Notes under the pieces: generated by a model
The model's input: the letters and a program-made list of their open reading frames with translations, nothing else
What the model was told of the DNA's origin: nothing
Databases searched by the model: none
Translations under genes and position numbers: made by a program
In this document: one piece after another, positions 29,619-41,719 of the stretch
How positions within the stretch are numbered: position 1 is the first letter of the stretch
Layout of the letters: each line of letters starts with the position of its first letter
From: an alpha proteobacterium HIMB5
GTDB lineage: Bacteria; Pseudomonadota; Alphaproteobacteria; Pelagibacterales; Pelagibacteraceae
Direction of reading: 5' to 3'
Length of the DNA: 64,000 nucleotides
Assembly (NCBI GenBank): GCA_000299095.1
Contig: CP003809.1
Coordinates: 496,001-560,000 of the forward strand

Positions 29619-30748
29619 AAAAAATATTTATACTAACTGGGGAAACTTCAGGAGACAAATTAGCTTCAAAAGTTATTTCTAAAATAAAAGAAAAAAATGA
29701 TGATATTGAATATCTTTCAGTAGGAGGAAATTATTTAAACTCACTTGGTATAAGATCTATTTTTAACCTTAAAGAAATAACTTACATTGGTTTTACCAGT
29801 GTAATTTTAAACTTATTTAAAATTAAAAAAAAAATTGATTATACAGTAGATGAAATTATAAAATTTAATCCAGATATTTTATTCAGTGTTGATAGCCCTG
29901 ATTTTACATTACGCGTTGCAGAAAAAATTAAAAAAATTAATCCTGAAATTAAAACAATACATTATGTTGCACCACAAGTTTGGGTATGGAGAGAAGGTAG
30001 AGTAAAGAAATTTAAAAACTTTTTAGATCATATATTACTGTTATTTAATTTTGAAAAAAAATATTTTGATAAAGAAAATATTAATAATACTTTTGTAGGT
30101 CATCCATTAGTTGAAAAACAAAATTTTCAAAAAACAGATATTTCAAATTTAATTGATACTAGTAAAAAAATTATTTCAGTTTTTCCTGGTAGTAGATTAT
30201 CAGAATTAAAGCTATTATTACCTGTATTAATCAAATCTATAAAATTAATATCAAATAGATTTAAAAATTTACAATTTATATTTCATTCAACTTTAGAAAA
30301 AAAAGATTTTATTATAAATTTTATTTCTAAATATAATATTGAAAATATTGATATTATCTCTGATGATAAAATAAAAGACCAAATTTTATCTAAATCAATT
30401 TTTGCAATAAGTAAATCTGGAACTATATCATTAGAAATTTGTAGTCATAAAATTCCATCTATCATTATTTATAAAATGAACTTTATAAATTTTATGATTG
30501 TAAAATTTTTAGTGAAAATCAGATTTGCAAATATCATTAATATTATCAATGATAGAGAAATTATTCCTGAACTAATTCAAAAAGAGTGTAATCCTGATGA
30601 AATTTATAAATCAGTTACTTATCTTTTAAAAAATCCAGATTTGATGAAAGAACAAATCGAACAATGTCAAAAAACTTTGGATGAAATAAAATCTAAAACT
30701 TCCAGTGCTGACGAGGCTGCTAAAGTAGTCTTAAGTTATCTTGTTTGA
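29615..30748 (+). CDS. lpxB: Lipid-A-disaccharide synthase LpxB
   Basis: Glycosyltransferase (GT19) joining lipid X and UDP-diacylglucosamine into the disaccharide core of lipid A. The 377-residue product starts ILTGETSGDKLASKVI and has VDSPDFTLR, HYVAPQVWVWREGR and FPGSRLSELKLLLP, all conserved in LpxB. It ends the plus-strand run, and its last 18 bases overlap the 3' end of gltX on the other strand, leaving no room for a separate terminator. Confidence 0.95.
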   Translation: MKKIFILTGETSGDKLASKVISKIKEKNDDIEYLSVGGNYLNSLGIRSIFNLKEITYIGFTSVILNLFKIKKKIDYTVDEIIKFNPDILFSVDSPDFTLRVAEKIKKINPEIKTIHYVAPQVWVWREGRVKKFKNFLDHILLLFNFEKKYFDKENINNTFVGHPLVEKQNFQKTDISNLIDTSKKIISVFPGSRLSELKLLLPVLIKSIKLISNRFKNLQFIFHSTLEKKDFIINFISKYNIENIDIISDDKIKDQILSKSIFAISKSGTISLEICSHKIPSIIIYKMNFINFMIVKFLVKIRFANIINIINDREIIPELIQKECNPDEIYKSVTYLLKNPDLMKEQIEQCQKTLDEIKSKTSSADEAAKVVLSYLV

Positions 30749-32128
30749 TAATCTCTTTAAAACCTCAGCTTTTCCAAGTGATAATAATATATCATATATA
30801 CCAGGACCAAATTTTGAACCTGTAAGAACAAGTCTTAGTGGCTGACCCACACCTTTAAAATTAGTGTTGTGATTAGCTATTAAGTTATTAACTATTGGTT
30901 CAAGTTTATCTCTTTCAAATTCACTTAAATTTTCAATTTTATTGCTAAATTCTTTAATTATTTTTTTTGCTGTTTCATCTAAAATTTTTAGATCTTCTTG
31001 AGCTATCGAAACTTTATTAATAATTATATATTTTAAATTGTTGAATATATCTTCTAACGTTTTGGCTTTATTTTTCAAAAAAGATAGAGATGATTTAATA
31101 TTGTCTTTTTTTTCTTCAGGAATTTTTTCTTTATATTCTTCACAATAGTTAATTAAATTTTCATATAAGAAATTTTCATCAAGTGTTTTAATATAGTGTT
31201 CATTCATCGACAAAATTCTACTCATATCAAGTTTTGATGGAGATTTACCTATTCCTTCAAAGTTAAAATATTTAATACTTTCTTCTTTCGTAAATATTTC
31301 CTTATCTTTATAAGACCAGCCTAATCTTAGTAAGTAGTTTCTTAAAGCATCTGGAATAATTCCGATTTTAGAATAATCATCTAACGTTGAAGCATTATCT
31401 CTTTTTGATAGTTTTTTTCCATCAATAGTGTGTATCAATGGTATATGTGCAAATTGAGGAACATCCCAATTCATAGCTAGATATATTTGTATTTGTTTAA
31501 ATGTATTTATTTTATGATCATCACCTCTAATAATATGTGTCATTTTCATATTATGATCATCCACTGTAGCAGATAGATTATAAGTAGGTGTGCCATCATT
31601 TCTTAAAATAACAAAATCTTCAATAGTATTATTTTCTATTTCAACATTTCCTTGAACTAAATCTTTAAGAATTGACGTACCTTCAATTTTGCTTTTAAAT
31701 CTTATAACTGGTTTTATATCTTTAGGAGCATCCTTCTCATCTAATTCTCTCCATTTTCTATTATAAATATAAGGAATTTTTTTTTGTCTTGCTCTTTCTT
31801 TTTGTTCTTCTATTTCTTCATTAGAGCAATAGCATTTATATGCAAAACCTTTTTTTAAAAGTTCGTTAGCTATTTCAATGTGATTATTAATCTGTTTAGA
31901 TTGAATATATTCATCACCATCATGTTCTACACCTATCCATTTAAGGGAACTTATAATTTGATTTTTAAATTCTTCTTTTGATCTTTCTTTATCTGTATCT
32001 TCAATTCTTAAATAAAATTTTCCACCTTGGTTTTTTGAATATAACCAATTAAATAAAGCTGTTCTCACACCACCAATATGTAAAGGTCCAGTAGGGGATG
32101 GAGCAAATCTTGTTGCTACTTTTAACAT
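30731..32128 (-). CDS. gltX: Glutamyl-tRNA synthetase
   Basis: Class I synthetase charging tRNA-Glu (possibly also tRNA-Gln in organisms using the amidotransferase route; not determinable here). The 465-residue product has FAPSPTGPLHIGGVRTALFN, containing the HIGH-equivalent HIGG, the KLSKRD (KMSKS) loop, and a helical anticodon-binding domain at the C-terminus. It lies 22 bases downstream of lexA on the same strand and converges with lpxB. Confidence 0.95.
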   Translation of the reverse strand: MLKVATRFAPSPTGPLHIGGVRTALFNWLYSKNQGGKFYLRIEDTDKERSKEEFKNQIISSLKWIGVEHDGDEYIQSKQINNHIEIANELLKKGFAYKCYCSNEEIEEQKERARQKKIPYIYNRKWRELDEKDAPKDIKPVIRFKSKIEGTSILKDLVQGNVEIENNTIEDFVILRNDGTPTYNLSATVDDHNMKMTHIIRGDDHKINTFKQIQIYLAMNWDVPQFAHIPLIHTIDGKKLSKRDNASTLDDYSKIGIIPDALRNYLLRLGWSYKDKEIFTKEESIKYFNFEGIGKSPSKLDMSRILSMNEHYIKTLDENFLYENLINYCEEYKEKIPEEKKDNIKSSLSFLKNKAKTLEDIFNNLKYIIINKVSIAQEDLKILDETAKKIIKEFSNKIENLSEFERDKLEPIVNNLIANHNTNFKGVGQPLRLVLTGSKFGPGIYDILLSLGKAEVLKRLSNKIT

Positions 32129-32150
32129 TAAATGTGTTTAGACTATTTTT

Positions 32151-32828
32151 TTAGAAGTTTCTATATAAAGATACCAGTACACCTTGGACTTTTACTCTAT
32201 CTGGACCAAAAATCTTTGTTTCGTAATTTCTATTTGCACTTTCTAAAGCTACAACTTTTCCTTTTCTTCTAATTCTTTTTAACATTGCTTCATGATCATC
32301 AATTAAAGCAACAACTATTTTACCATTATCAGCAGTGTCTGTTCTTCTAATAATTACCGTATCACCCTCATTGATACCAGCTTCAATCATCGAGTCACCT
32401 TGAACTTTAAGTCCAAAATAATCACCATTTTTTTCTAAATTATTTGGTAATGGAATTCTTGAAACTTCATTTTGAATAGCTTCCACTGGAGTACCAGCAG
32501 CAATTTTACCTAATATTGGAACTTCTACATCATCAGATTTAACTATTTCTTCATCTAAACCACCTTTGATTACACTAGGCGAAAAACTGTTATAAATATC
32601 GTTTGCAGATGCAGTTTCTGGAAGTTTTACAACTTCTAATGCTCTTGCTTTATGAGCAAGTCTTTTAATAAATCCTCTTTCTTCTAGAGCGCTAATTAAT
32701 CTATGTATTCCAGATTTCGACTTTAGGTTGAGAGATTGTTTCATTTCTTCGTAAGAAGGCGAAACGCCTGAACTTCTCAACTTCTTGTTGATAAATAGTA
32801 GTAGGTTTTTTTGTTTTTTTGTCAGCAT
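32151..32828 (-). CDS. lexA: SOS-response repressor LexA
   Basis: Transcriptional repressor of DNA-damage genes, inactivated by RecA-stimulated self-cleavage. The 225-residue product has an N-terminal winged helix ([17 protein letters not shown], then recognition-helix region about 27-46), a linker, and the S24 peptidase domain. The cleavage bond is Ala111-Gly112 (KIAAGTP), with catalytic Ser146 (GDSMIEAG) and Lys184 (EAMLKRI). It has its own 89-base upstream region with an SOS box, so it is probably autoregulated rather than only read through from trpC. Confidence 0.96.
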   Translation of the reverse strand: MLTKKQKNLLLFINKKLRSSGVSPSYEEMKQSLNLKSKSGIHRLISALEERGFIKRLAHKARALEVVKLPETASANDIYNSFSPSVIKGGLDEEIVKSDDVEVPILGKIAAGTPVEAIQNEVSRIPLPNNLEKNGDYFGLKVQGDSMIEAGINEGDTVIIRRTDTADNGKIVVALIDDHEAMLKRIRRKGKVVALESANRNYETKIFGPDRVKVQGVLVSLYRNF

Positions 32829-32852
32829 AAGAACAAATATCGTACAAATAAT

Positions 32853-32867
32853 GTTCTATAAAAGTTC
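32853..32867 (-). promoter_or_regulatory. LexA-binding SOS box upstream of lexA
   Basis: The plus strand reads GTTC-TATAAAA-GTTC, an exact match to the alphaproteobacterial SOS operator GTTC-N7-GTTC. It lies 25 bases upstream of the lexA start codon. On the lexA strand a TTGAGA (around 32875-32880) precedes a TATAGA/TAGAAC hexamer that overlaps the operator, so bound LexA would block the -10 region. The match is seen directly; function is inferred from the known consensus. Confidence 0.85.
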
Positions 32868-32917
32868 TTTATAATTCTCAATAGTGAAAAAAGTGAGTAA
32901 AATTGGGATATATTTAA

Positions 32918-33709
32918 CTACAAAATTGAAAAAATAGAATTTTTTTCCAAATCTTTCAAAAGTGATTCACCAATTAAAAAAGTTTTAATCTTTGTTTTAT
33001 CTTCAAGATCTAAAACTTCATCTTTTGTTTTAATTCCGCTCTCTGAGATCAAAGGTTCTTTATGATCTTTAAGCACATCATGAATAGCATAGGTTGTATT
33101 TATGTCTGTTTTTAAAGTTTTTAAGTTTCTATTATTAATTCCAATTAAAGCTTCTTTAAAATGTAATGCTTTTTTTGCTTCTTCAACTGTATGAACCTCA
33201 ACAATCACAGACATGTTATATCTTAAAGCTTCTTCATATAAGTCATAAGCTAAATCATCACTAACACCAGCAAGTATGATTAAAATAGCATCAGAACCAT
33301 AGCTTTTTGCAAGTGGTATTTGAAATTTATCGATGAAAAAATCTTTACAAAGAATTGGTAAATTAAAGTTATCTTTAATTTTACTGATATGAATTAAATT
33401 TCCTAAAAAAAATTCTTCCTCAGTTAAAACAGATAAACAAGTTGCTTTCTTTTCATAATAGATTTTAGCAATATCAACAGGATTATAATCATCAATAATT
33501 ACACCAGCTGATGGGCTTGCTTTTTTAATTTCAGCAATAAGTGATGTTTTATTTTCTTGGATATTTGATTTTATTTTTTCTTTAAAATCAATATAGCTTT
33601 TATTTTGTTCAATAATTTTTGTAAGGTCTTCAATTTTTGTAGTTTTCTTTATTTCATCAACCCTCTTAATTTTTTTAGAGATAATTTTTTCCAGTATGTT
33701 TTCAGACAT
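32918..33709 (-). CDS. trpC: Indole-3-glycerol phosphate synthase
   Basis: Tryptophan pathway enzyme converting CdRP to indole-3-glycerol phosphate. It is a 263-residue TIM barrel with LIAEIKKASPSAGVI (catalytic Lys region), LSVLTEEEFFLG, PILCKDFFIDKFQI, GINNRNLKTL and SESGI. It is monofunctional, with no TrpF domain fused. The start overlaps trpD by 8 bases. It is the last trp gene of this cluster; trpF, trpB and trpA are not in the window. Confidence 0.96.
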   Translation of the reverse strand: MSENILEKIISKKIKRVDEIKKTTKIEDLTKIIEQNKSYIDFKEKIKSNIQENKTSLIAEIKKASPSAGVIIDDYNPVDIAKIYYEKKATCLSVLTEEEFFLGNLIHISKIKDNFNLPILCKDFFIDKFQIPLAKSYGSDAILIILAGVSDDLAYDLYEEALRYNMSVIVEVHTVEEAKKALHFKEALIGINNRNLKTLKTDINTTYAIHDVLKDHKEPLISESGIKTKDEVLDLEDKTKIKTFLIGESLLKDLEKNSIFSIL

Positions 33710-34694
33710 TTTGTATCTTTTTTAAATGATCAAAAGCTTTTTTAGATAGGATATGTTCTCGAGCACTCTTATAAGCGTCATTAAAATTAGAAAATTTTTC
33801 ACTCACCAGCAATCCAGCTGCTGCATTTAAACATACTGCTTTTGAAAAGTCATTATCCTCACCTTGAAATATATCTATTATTTTTTTTGAATTAAATTTA
33901 GCATCATCACCAACTAGGTTTTCAAATTTATCTGCATTGACACCAATTTCTTTTGGATCTATTGTAATTTTTGTTATTTCACCATTTTTAAGTTGCACAA
34001 CATTTGTTGGAGCATATGGGGATATTTCATCTAATCCATCTTCACTGTTTACAATCCAAGCAAACGTAATTCCTAAATTTTTTAAACCATTTGCAAATAT
34101 TTCTAATAGTTTTTTATCAAATACACCAACTACTTGTCTTTGAACTAGAGCAGGGCTACTTAAAGGTCCAATCATATTAAAGATAGTCCTTTTTCCTATT
34201 TTTTTTCTTGTTGGCCCAACGTATTTCATTGCACTATGATAGTTTGGTGCAAACATAAAACCAAAATTATTGTTATTAATTGAATTTTCTATTTCATTAG
34301 GCTCTAAATCAATTCTTATTTTTAATTCTTCAAGGACATCACCAGATCCACATTTAGAAGAAACAGCTTTGTTACCATGTTTTGCAACTTTAATACCCAT
34401 GTTTGCTAATAATAAAGCTGATGCAGTTGAAATATTTAAAGTATTCATTCCATCTCCACCTGTTCCACATGTATCTACACAATTTTCAACATTCACTCTT
34501 TTAGATTTTTCTCTTAAAACAAATACACCTCCAGCTATTTCATCTGCAGTTTCACCTTTCTCAGATAATAATGTTAAAAAATCATAAATTTCTTCATCTT
34601 TTGCATTACCAGACATTAGTATATTAAATACTGATTTACTTTCTTCAAAAGTAAGATTTTGTCTCTGTTTAATTTTTTCTAAAAATTCTTTCAT
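33702..34694 (-). CDS. trpD: Anthranilate phosphoribosyltransferase
   Basis: Transfers the phosphoribosyl group from PRPP to anthranilate. The 330-residue product contains the PRPP-binding DTCGTGGDGMNTLNIST, KHGNKAVSSKCGSGDVLE and the metal-binding EDGLDE. It is separate from trpG, unlike the E. coli fusion. It overlaps trpG by 4 bases and trpC by 8 bases. Confidence 0.96.
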   Translation of the reverse strand: MKEFLEKIKQRQNLTFEESKSVFNILMSGNAKDEEIYDFLTLLSEKGETADEIAGGVFVLREKSKRVNVENCVDTCGTGGDGMNTLNISTASALLLANMGIKVAKHGNKAVSSKCGSGDVLEELKIRIDLEPNEIENSINNNNFGFMFAPNYHSAMKYVGPTRKKIGKRTIFNMIGPLSSPALVQRQVVGVFDKKLLEIFANGLKNLGITFAWIVNSEDGLDEISPYAPTNVVQLKNGEITKITIDPKEIGVNADKFENLVGDDAKFNSKKIIDIFQGEDNDFSKAVCLNAAAGLLVSEKFSNFNDAYKSAREHILSKKAFDHLKKIQNV

Positions 34695-35266
34695 TGGTTT
34701 TTATAATTTATAAAGTTTTTTAATATTTTCATTCCAACATTAGTTTTAATACTTTCAGGATGGAATTGTACACCGTGAATATTGTACTTTTTGTGTTGAA
34801 TTCCCATGATTATTCCATCGTCTGTTTCAGCTGTAATTACTAAATCTTTGCTCATATTTTTTTTGTCAATTATTAAACTATGATACCTAGTAGCTTCAAA
34901 CTTATTAGGAATATTTTTAAAAATACCTGTCTTTTTTGATATGATTTTACTTGTTTTTCCATGCATTAATTTTTTAGCCTGAACAATCTTACTTCCAAAA
35001 GCTTGTCCTATGGTTTGGTGTCCTAAACAAACACCAAATATTGGTAATTTTTCCTTTAGATCTTTTACTATTCTTAAACAATTTCCTGCCTGATTAGGAT
35101 TACCTGGACCTGGAGATATTACAATTTTTTGATAACGTTTTTTTAATATTTCTTTAGATGTAATTTCATCATTTCTAATAACATCTACCTTTGTCTTAAG
35201 TGATGAAAGATAATGATAGAGATTAAATGTAAAACTATCGTAATTATCTATTAATAATATCTTCAT
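34691..35266 (-). CDS. trpG: Anthranilate synthase component II (glutamine amidotransferase)
   Basis: Supplies ammonia from glutamine to TrpE, and may also serve PabB for folate as in many bacteria. The 191-residue class I amidotransferase has ISPGPGNPNQAG, the nucleophile Cys80 in FGVCLGHQTIGQAFG, and the His-Glu pair in VQFHPESI. It starts on the last base of trpE and overlaps trpD, in the order trpE-trpG-trpD-trpC. Confidence 0.95.
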   Translation of the reverse strand: MKILLIDNYDSFTFNLYHYLSSLKTKVDVIRNDEITSKEILKKRYQKIVISPGPGNPNQAGNCLRIVKDLKEKLPIFGVCLGHQTIGQAFGSKIVQAKKLMHGKTSKIISKKTGIFKNIPNKFEATRYHSLIIDKKNMSKDLVITAETDDGIIMGIQHKKYNIHGVQFHPESIKTNVGMKILKNFINYKNQ

Positions 35267-36726
35267 TATCTTAATGCGTTTATTAAAGCTTTAGCTTTAT
35301 TTACTGTTTCTTCATATTCTTTAATTGGTTTACTATCAGCAACTATTCCAGCGCCTGCTTGAACATAAAATTTATTCTTTTTAGCAACAGCTGTTCTTAA
35401 TGCGATGCAAGTATCAAATTCACCATTAGCAGAAAAATATCCTATACCACCAGCGTATACTTTTCTTTTAGTGGTCTCTAATTCATCTATAATCTCCATA
35501 GCTCTTATTTTTGGAGCACCTGAAACAGTTCCAGCAGGAAAACCAGCTAAAAGAGATTTAAATTTTGAGAATTTTTTATCATATTTACCAATTACATTAG
35601 ATACTATGTGCATAACATGAGAGTATCTTTCTATAATAAAGCTTTCTGTAACCTTAACTGTGTTAATTTTTGAAACTTTACCCGCATCATTTCTACCCAA
35701 ATCTAATAACATTAAATGTTCAGATAATTCTTTTTTATCTTTTAATAGATCCTTTTCAAAAAACTTATCCTCTTTAACAGTTTTACCTCTTGGTCTAGTT
35801 CCTGCTATGGGTCTGACTGTTATATTTCCATCTCTTAACCTAACTAAGATTTCAGGACTTGCTCCAATAATTTGAAAGTCACTAAAGTTAAAATAAAACA
35901 TAAATGGAGAAGGGTTTGTTATTCTTAATTTCTTATAAATTTCTAATGGTTTTTTTGTAAGGTTTGCTTCAAATCTTTGGCTTAAGACTACTTGAAAAAT
36001 GTCACCAATTTTAATGTATTCTTTTGCTTTATTAACCATACTTAAAAAACGTTTTTTAGGAGTATTGGATTTTACTTTAACAACTTGATTTGATTTAATA
36101 TTTGAAACTTGTTCAATTGAAATAGAAGATTGATAAATAATTTGATCTAATTGAGATTTAATTTCATCAAATTTTTTTTGATAATTTGAAATTTTTTCAT
36201 CTTTAAAAACATTAATAACATAATGAATTTTTTTCTTAAGGTTGTCATGTATGATTAACGTTCTAGGTCTTAACAATCTTACATCTGGTAAGTTTAAATC
36301 GTTCTTACATTTATCTGGAATACGTTCAATGTATCTGATTGAATCGTATGAAAAATATCCAGATATTAATGAACATATTGGAGGAAGGTTTTTAGGTGTT
36401 TCAAATTTAAATTCCTCAATAATATTTTCTAATATCTTGTTTGGTTTACCTTTAAGTTTTGTTTTTTTATTATCTTTAATCAGGTAAGAATGATTGCCAT
36501 TGAACTCCCAAATTTTATCAGGATTTTTTCCAAATATTGTATACCGTCCTCTTATTTTACCTTTTTCAACAGACTCGAAAATAAAACTATTTTTTTCTTT
36601 AAGAAAATTATTAATTAGATTTAAAATAACTTTGTCATCTTTGACATTTTTTGAAGTAAAAATAACTTGATTTTTTTTGCTTCTGTGTCGAAACTTAAAA
36701 TCCTTGAAGCTTCGGTTAATTATCAT
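35266..36726 (-). CDS. trpE: Anthranilate synthase component I
   Basis: Commits chorismate to tryptophan synthesis. The 486-residue product has the N-terminal regulatory strand FESVEKGKIRGRYTIFG (LLES-like tryptophan-binding site), then the chorismate-binding domain with RPIAGTRPRG, LLDLGRND, GAPKIRAMEIIDELE and YVQAGAGIVADS. It overlaps the upstream ppiD-like gene by 4 bases, so there is no room for an attenuator leader. Control by Trp is therefore more likely at the enzyme than by transcription attenuation. Confidence 0.96.
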   Translation of the reverse strand: MIINRSFKDFKFRHRSKKNQVIFTSKNVKDDKVILNLINNFLKEKNSFIFESVEKGKIRGRYTIFGKNPDKIWEFNGNHSYLIKDNKKTKLKGKPNKILENIIEEFKFETPKNLPPICSLISGYFSYDSIRYIERIPDKCKNDLNLPDVRLLRPRTLIIHDNLKKKIHYVINVFKDEKISNYQKKFDEIKSQLDQIIYQSSISIEQVSNIKSNQVVKVKSNTPKKRFLSMVNKAKEYIKIGDIFQVVLSQRFEANLTKKPLEIYKKLRITNPSPFMFYFNFSDFQIIGASPEILVRLRDGNITVRPIAGTRPRGKTVKEDKFFEKDLLKDKKELSEHLMLLDLGRNDAGKVSKINTVKVTESFIIERYSHVMHIVSNVIGKYDKKFSKFKSLLAGFPAGTVSGAPKIRAMEIIDELETTKRKVYAGGIGYFSANGEFDTCIALRTAVAKKNKFYVQAGAGIVADSKPIKEYEETVNKAKALINALR

Positions 36727-38141
36727 TTGAAATAATTTTTAACTCTTTCCAAAGTCTTTTGATTAATATCTACAGTGTATTTATTGTTCAAGAAAGTATC
36801 ATAAGATTGTAAGATATTTTTTCTATCATTAGATAATTGAGTGGTTACAAAAGATTTATATTCAGGGCTTTCATAATCTATTATCTCATCTGAAAGGCTT
36901 TCATTTTTAGATAGATAAATATTATTCTTATCATCATTTACCAAAGTAAAAGATCCAATTGGAAGGGAGTATAAAACTCTTACTGAATTAATATTAAATT
37001 TTTTATTATCTTTAACTGAATTAAGAGTAACACTCTCTATTAAACTATTACCTAACTCATCAAATTTAGCTTGATCAAATGATTTATCATTTATCTCTTC
37101 TAAAATTTTTCTATTGAAATCAAACTTATTTTTTTCAAATACTAGCTTCTGCATTTCTGAATAAGATTGCTCATTATTTAAATCAGGTGATTTTGAAGTG
37201 ATATTTTCTATATTGTAAAAAATATAGTCGTTATTGTTTTCTATTAAGCCAGTTGCATCAGATTTTGCGTTAAAAATTTTGTCTTCAATTTCTTTTCTAT
37301 TTTCAGTAAGTGAAAAATCTTTTACCGAAGTAGTTTGCAACTCTAAATCTGCAATTATAGAATTGAAAGTTACATTTTTTGATATTTCATTTTCAATTAA
37401 GTCAATCTTGTCAAAAAAAGCTTGATTAAATTCATCAACTCCAACTAAATTTTTAGGATTGATTAATACATAACTAAAATCAATATGTTCTTTTTTTAAT
37501 TGATCTTTATTTTTTTCTACAAAATTTTCGATCTCTTCTTTTGTAACTTCAGCCTCAGTTTTATAAAGTGTTTTTAATGGAAAAAACTTAACTGTTAATT
37601 TGTTATTTTGTTCTTTAAAATTTTTATCAATTAAAAATTTTGGCGTGATTGTACCAGCACCAATGTAGTCAAATAGGTGTTTTTGTTTTTCTCTATCTCT
37701 TAATGCAATCTCAAAACCCGGAGCAGTCATGTTGTTAGTTAATAAAAACTTTTCATATTCTGTTCTTTGAAAAGAACCATTTTCATCTAAAAAAGTTTTG
37801 TTATTTTTAATTTTTCTTGTAAGCGTTTTTTCTGAAACAATTATGTCAAAATCTTTAATTTCAAGATCTAATAAAGTTGTTGATACCAATGTAGATAGTA
37901 ATTCTTCAATTACTCCTTGGTTCATTCTTTCTTGAATAGTTTTTCTAGATACTCCTGAAGAGTTTAAATAATCAATAAAATCCTGCGTTGAAACATTTGT
38001 TTTATTAATCTTTGCAATATTATTAGTGTTACCACTATTAAACATGCTGCCCATTCCCCAAAATACAAATGGAATGATAATAATAAAAACTAATACCCCA
38101 GCTAATTTAGTTTTGGCAAAATTTCTTAAACTTCCTATCAT
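36723..38141 (-). CDS. PpiD/SurA-like periplasmic folding factor (SurA N-terminal domain protein)
   Basis: The 472-residue product has one N-terminal transmembrane anchor (VLVFIIIIPFVFWGMGSMF, residues about 17-35) with the bulk in the periplasm. It has a SurA_N-like helical domain (INKTNVSTQDFIDYLN to about residue 160) and a divergent parvulin-like region around residues 200-330. It resembles PpiD, which is anchored near SecYEG. It is shorter than E. coli PpiD (623 residues), and the parvulin active-site residues are hard to recognise, so isomerase activity is doubtful while chaperone function is plausible. It is first in the minus-strand run leading into trpE and divergent from tpiA. Confidence 0.82.
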   Translation of the reverse strand: MIGSLRNFAKTKLAGVLVFIIIIPFVFWGMGSMFNSGNTNNIAKINKTNVSTQDFIDYLNSSGVSRKTIQERMNQGVIEELLSTLVSTTLLDLEIKDFDIIVSEKTLTRKIKNNKTFLDENGSFQRTEYEKFLLTNNMTAPGFEIALRDREKQKHLFDYIGAGTITPKFLIDKNFKEQNNKLTVKFFPLKTLYKTEAEVTKEEIENFVEKNKDQLKKEHIDFSYVLINPKNLVGVDEFNQAFFDKIDLIENEISKNVTFNSIIADLELQTTSVKDFSLTENRKEIEDKIFNAKSDATGLIENNNDYIFYNIENITSKSPDLNNEQSYSEMQKLVFEKNKFDFNRKILEEINDKSFDQAKFDELGNSLIESVTLNSVKDNKKFNINSVRVLYSLPIGSFTLVNDDKNNIYLSKNESLSDEIIDYESPEYKSFVTTQLSNDRKNILQSYDTFLNNKYTVDINQKTLERVKNYFK

Positions 38142-38197
38142 GTCTTTATATATTTATTGATCTATAAAAAACAAAGCTATAGATTAAATTTTTCATA
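38142..38197. promoter_or_regulatory. Divergent promoter region between the ppiD-like gene and tpiA
   Basis: This 56-base spacer separates two divergently transcribed operons and must hold both promoters. A perfect 7-bp inverted repeat, ATCTATA (38160-38166) and TATAGAT (38178-38184), supplies a -10-like TATAGA on each strand. For tpiA, TTGATC (38157-38162) with a 17-base spacer to TAGATT (38180-38185) is a reasonable pair. Assignment rests on position and hexamer resemblance only. Confidence 0.5.
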
Positions 38198-38935
38198 ATG
38201 ACAAATAAATATATGTATTTTGTAGCTAATTGGAAAATGTTTGGTGATTTTAAATCTCTAAAACTAGTAAACAAAGTTATTAGTTTTAGTAAAAAATTTA
38301 AATCCTCAAAATTTAAGATAATTTATCTACCACCTACAACTCTAATCTGCCCAATGGCCCAAATGGTAAAAAATACAAAAATTGAAGTAGGTGCGCAAAA
38401 CTGTCATCATCAAGATAATTTTGGAGCTGAGACAGGTTCAGTAAACGCCAAGATGGTAAAAGGTGTAGGTGCAAAGTATGTAATTTTAGGTCACTCCGAG
38501 AACCGTGAAAATGGAGAAAGTGACAAGCTTATTAATCAAAAAATTAAAACAGCATTAAAAAACAAATTAAAAGTAATTTTTTGTATTGGAGAAAAAATTA
38601 AAGATAAAAGAAATAAAAAAACTAAATCAGTTTTATCTAAACAAATTAAACTTGGTCTTAAGGGAATTAAATTAAATAATAATATTATAATTGCTTACGA
38701 ACCAGTATGGGCAATTGGAAGTGGCATGATACCTAAATCAAATGATTTATTAAATGCAATAGATTTCATTAAAAGTAGATTTAAACAAAATCTAAAAATT
38801 CTATATGGTGGATCTGTAAATGATAAAAATATTAATGAATTAAAAACTATTCATAATATTGATGGTTTTTTAGTGGGCGGTGCTTCTCAAAATTCAAAAA
38901 AATTTATTGATATAATAAAAAAAACATATAATTAA
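38198..38935 (+). CDS. tpiA: Triose-phosphate isomerase
   Basis: Interconverts dihydroxyacetone phosphate and glyceraldehyde 3-phosphate. It is a 245-residue TIM barrel with the substrate-binding Asn11 and Lys13 (ANWKMFG), electrophile His99 (ILGHSENRE), catalytic Glu in AYEPVWAIGSG, and phosphate-binding LYGGSVND. It is first gene of a plus-strand run with secG, pyrG, kdsA and eno. Confidence 0.97.
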   Translation: MTNKYMYFVANWKMFGDFKSLKLVNKVISFSKKFKSSKFKIIYLPPTTLICPMAQMVKNTKIEVGAQNCHHQDNFGAETGSVNAKMVKGVGAKYVILGHSENRENGESDKLINQKIKTALKNKLKVIFCIGEKIKDKRNKKTKSVLSKQIKLGLKGIKLNNNIIIAYEPVWAIGSGMIPKSNDLLNAIDFIKSRFKQNLKILYGGSVNDKNINELKTIHNIDGFLVGGASQNSKKFIDIIKKTYN

Positions 38936-38941
38936 CCCCAC

Positions 38942-39241
38942 ATGGAAAACATATTATTAGTATTAAATATCATCTTTGCTCTAATTCTAGTTTTACTAGT
39001 TTTAATTCAAAAATCTGAAGGCGGAGCTCTTGGTATTGGTGTTTCTCAAGAAAATTTTATGTTTTCAAGATCAGCAGGTAATTTCATGACAAAAGCAACA
39101 GCAGTTGTTGCTACTTTATTTATCATTTGCAGTCTTGCACTTACAATAGTTTCTAGAGGAGAATTAACGCCTACAGGCTCAGTTTTAGATACTGTTGAAG
39201 AACAAAGTGAAGATACTCCAGCAATTCCTGAGAATAATTAA
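38942..39241 (+). CDS. secG: Preprotein translocase subunit SecG
   Basis: Small accessory subunit of the SecYEG channel. It has 99 residues with two transmembrane helices (about 4-22 and 52-72), the family loop QKSEGGALGIG and a hydrophilic acidic tail. The tpiA-secG-pyrG order is common in proteobacteria. Confidence 0.93.
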   Translation: MENILLVLNIIFALILVLLVLIQKSEGGALGIGVSQENFMFSRSAGNFMTKATAVVATLFIICSLALTIVSRGELTPTGSVLDTVEEQSEDTPAIPENN

Positions 39242-39261
39242 TCCTTTTCATTTTCATTTTT

Positions 39262-41719
<2,458 letters not shown>

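Noticed and set aside
34270..34587. 105-residue plus-strand frame inside trpD
   Set aside because: Antisense to the conserved PRPP-binding region of TrpD; no domain or start signal.
36700..36760. Search for a trp attenuator or riboswitch before trpE
   Set aside because: trpE overlaps the upstream gene by 4 bases; there is no Trp-rich leader peptide or terminator hairpin.
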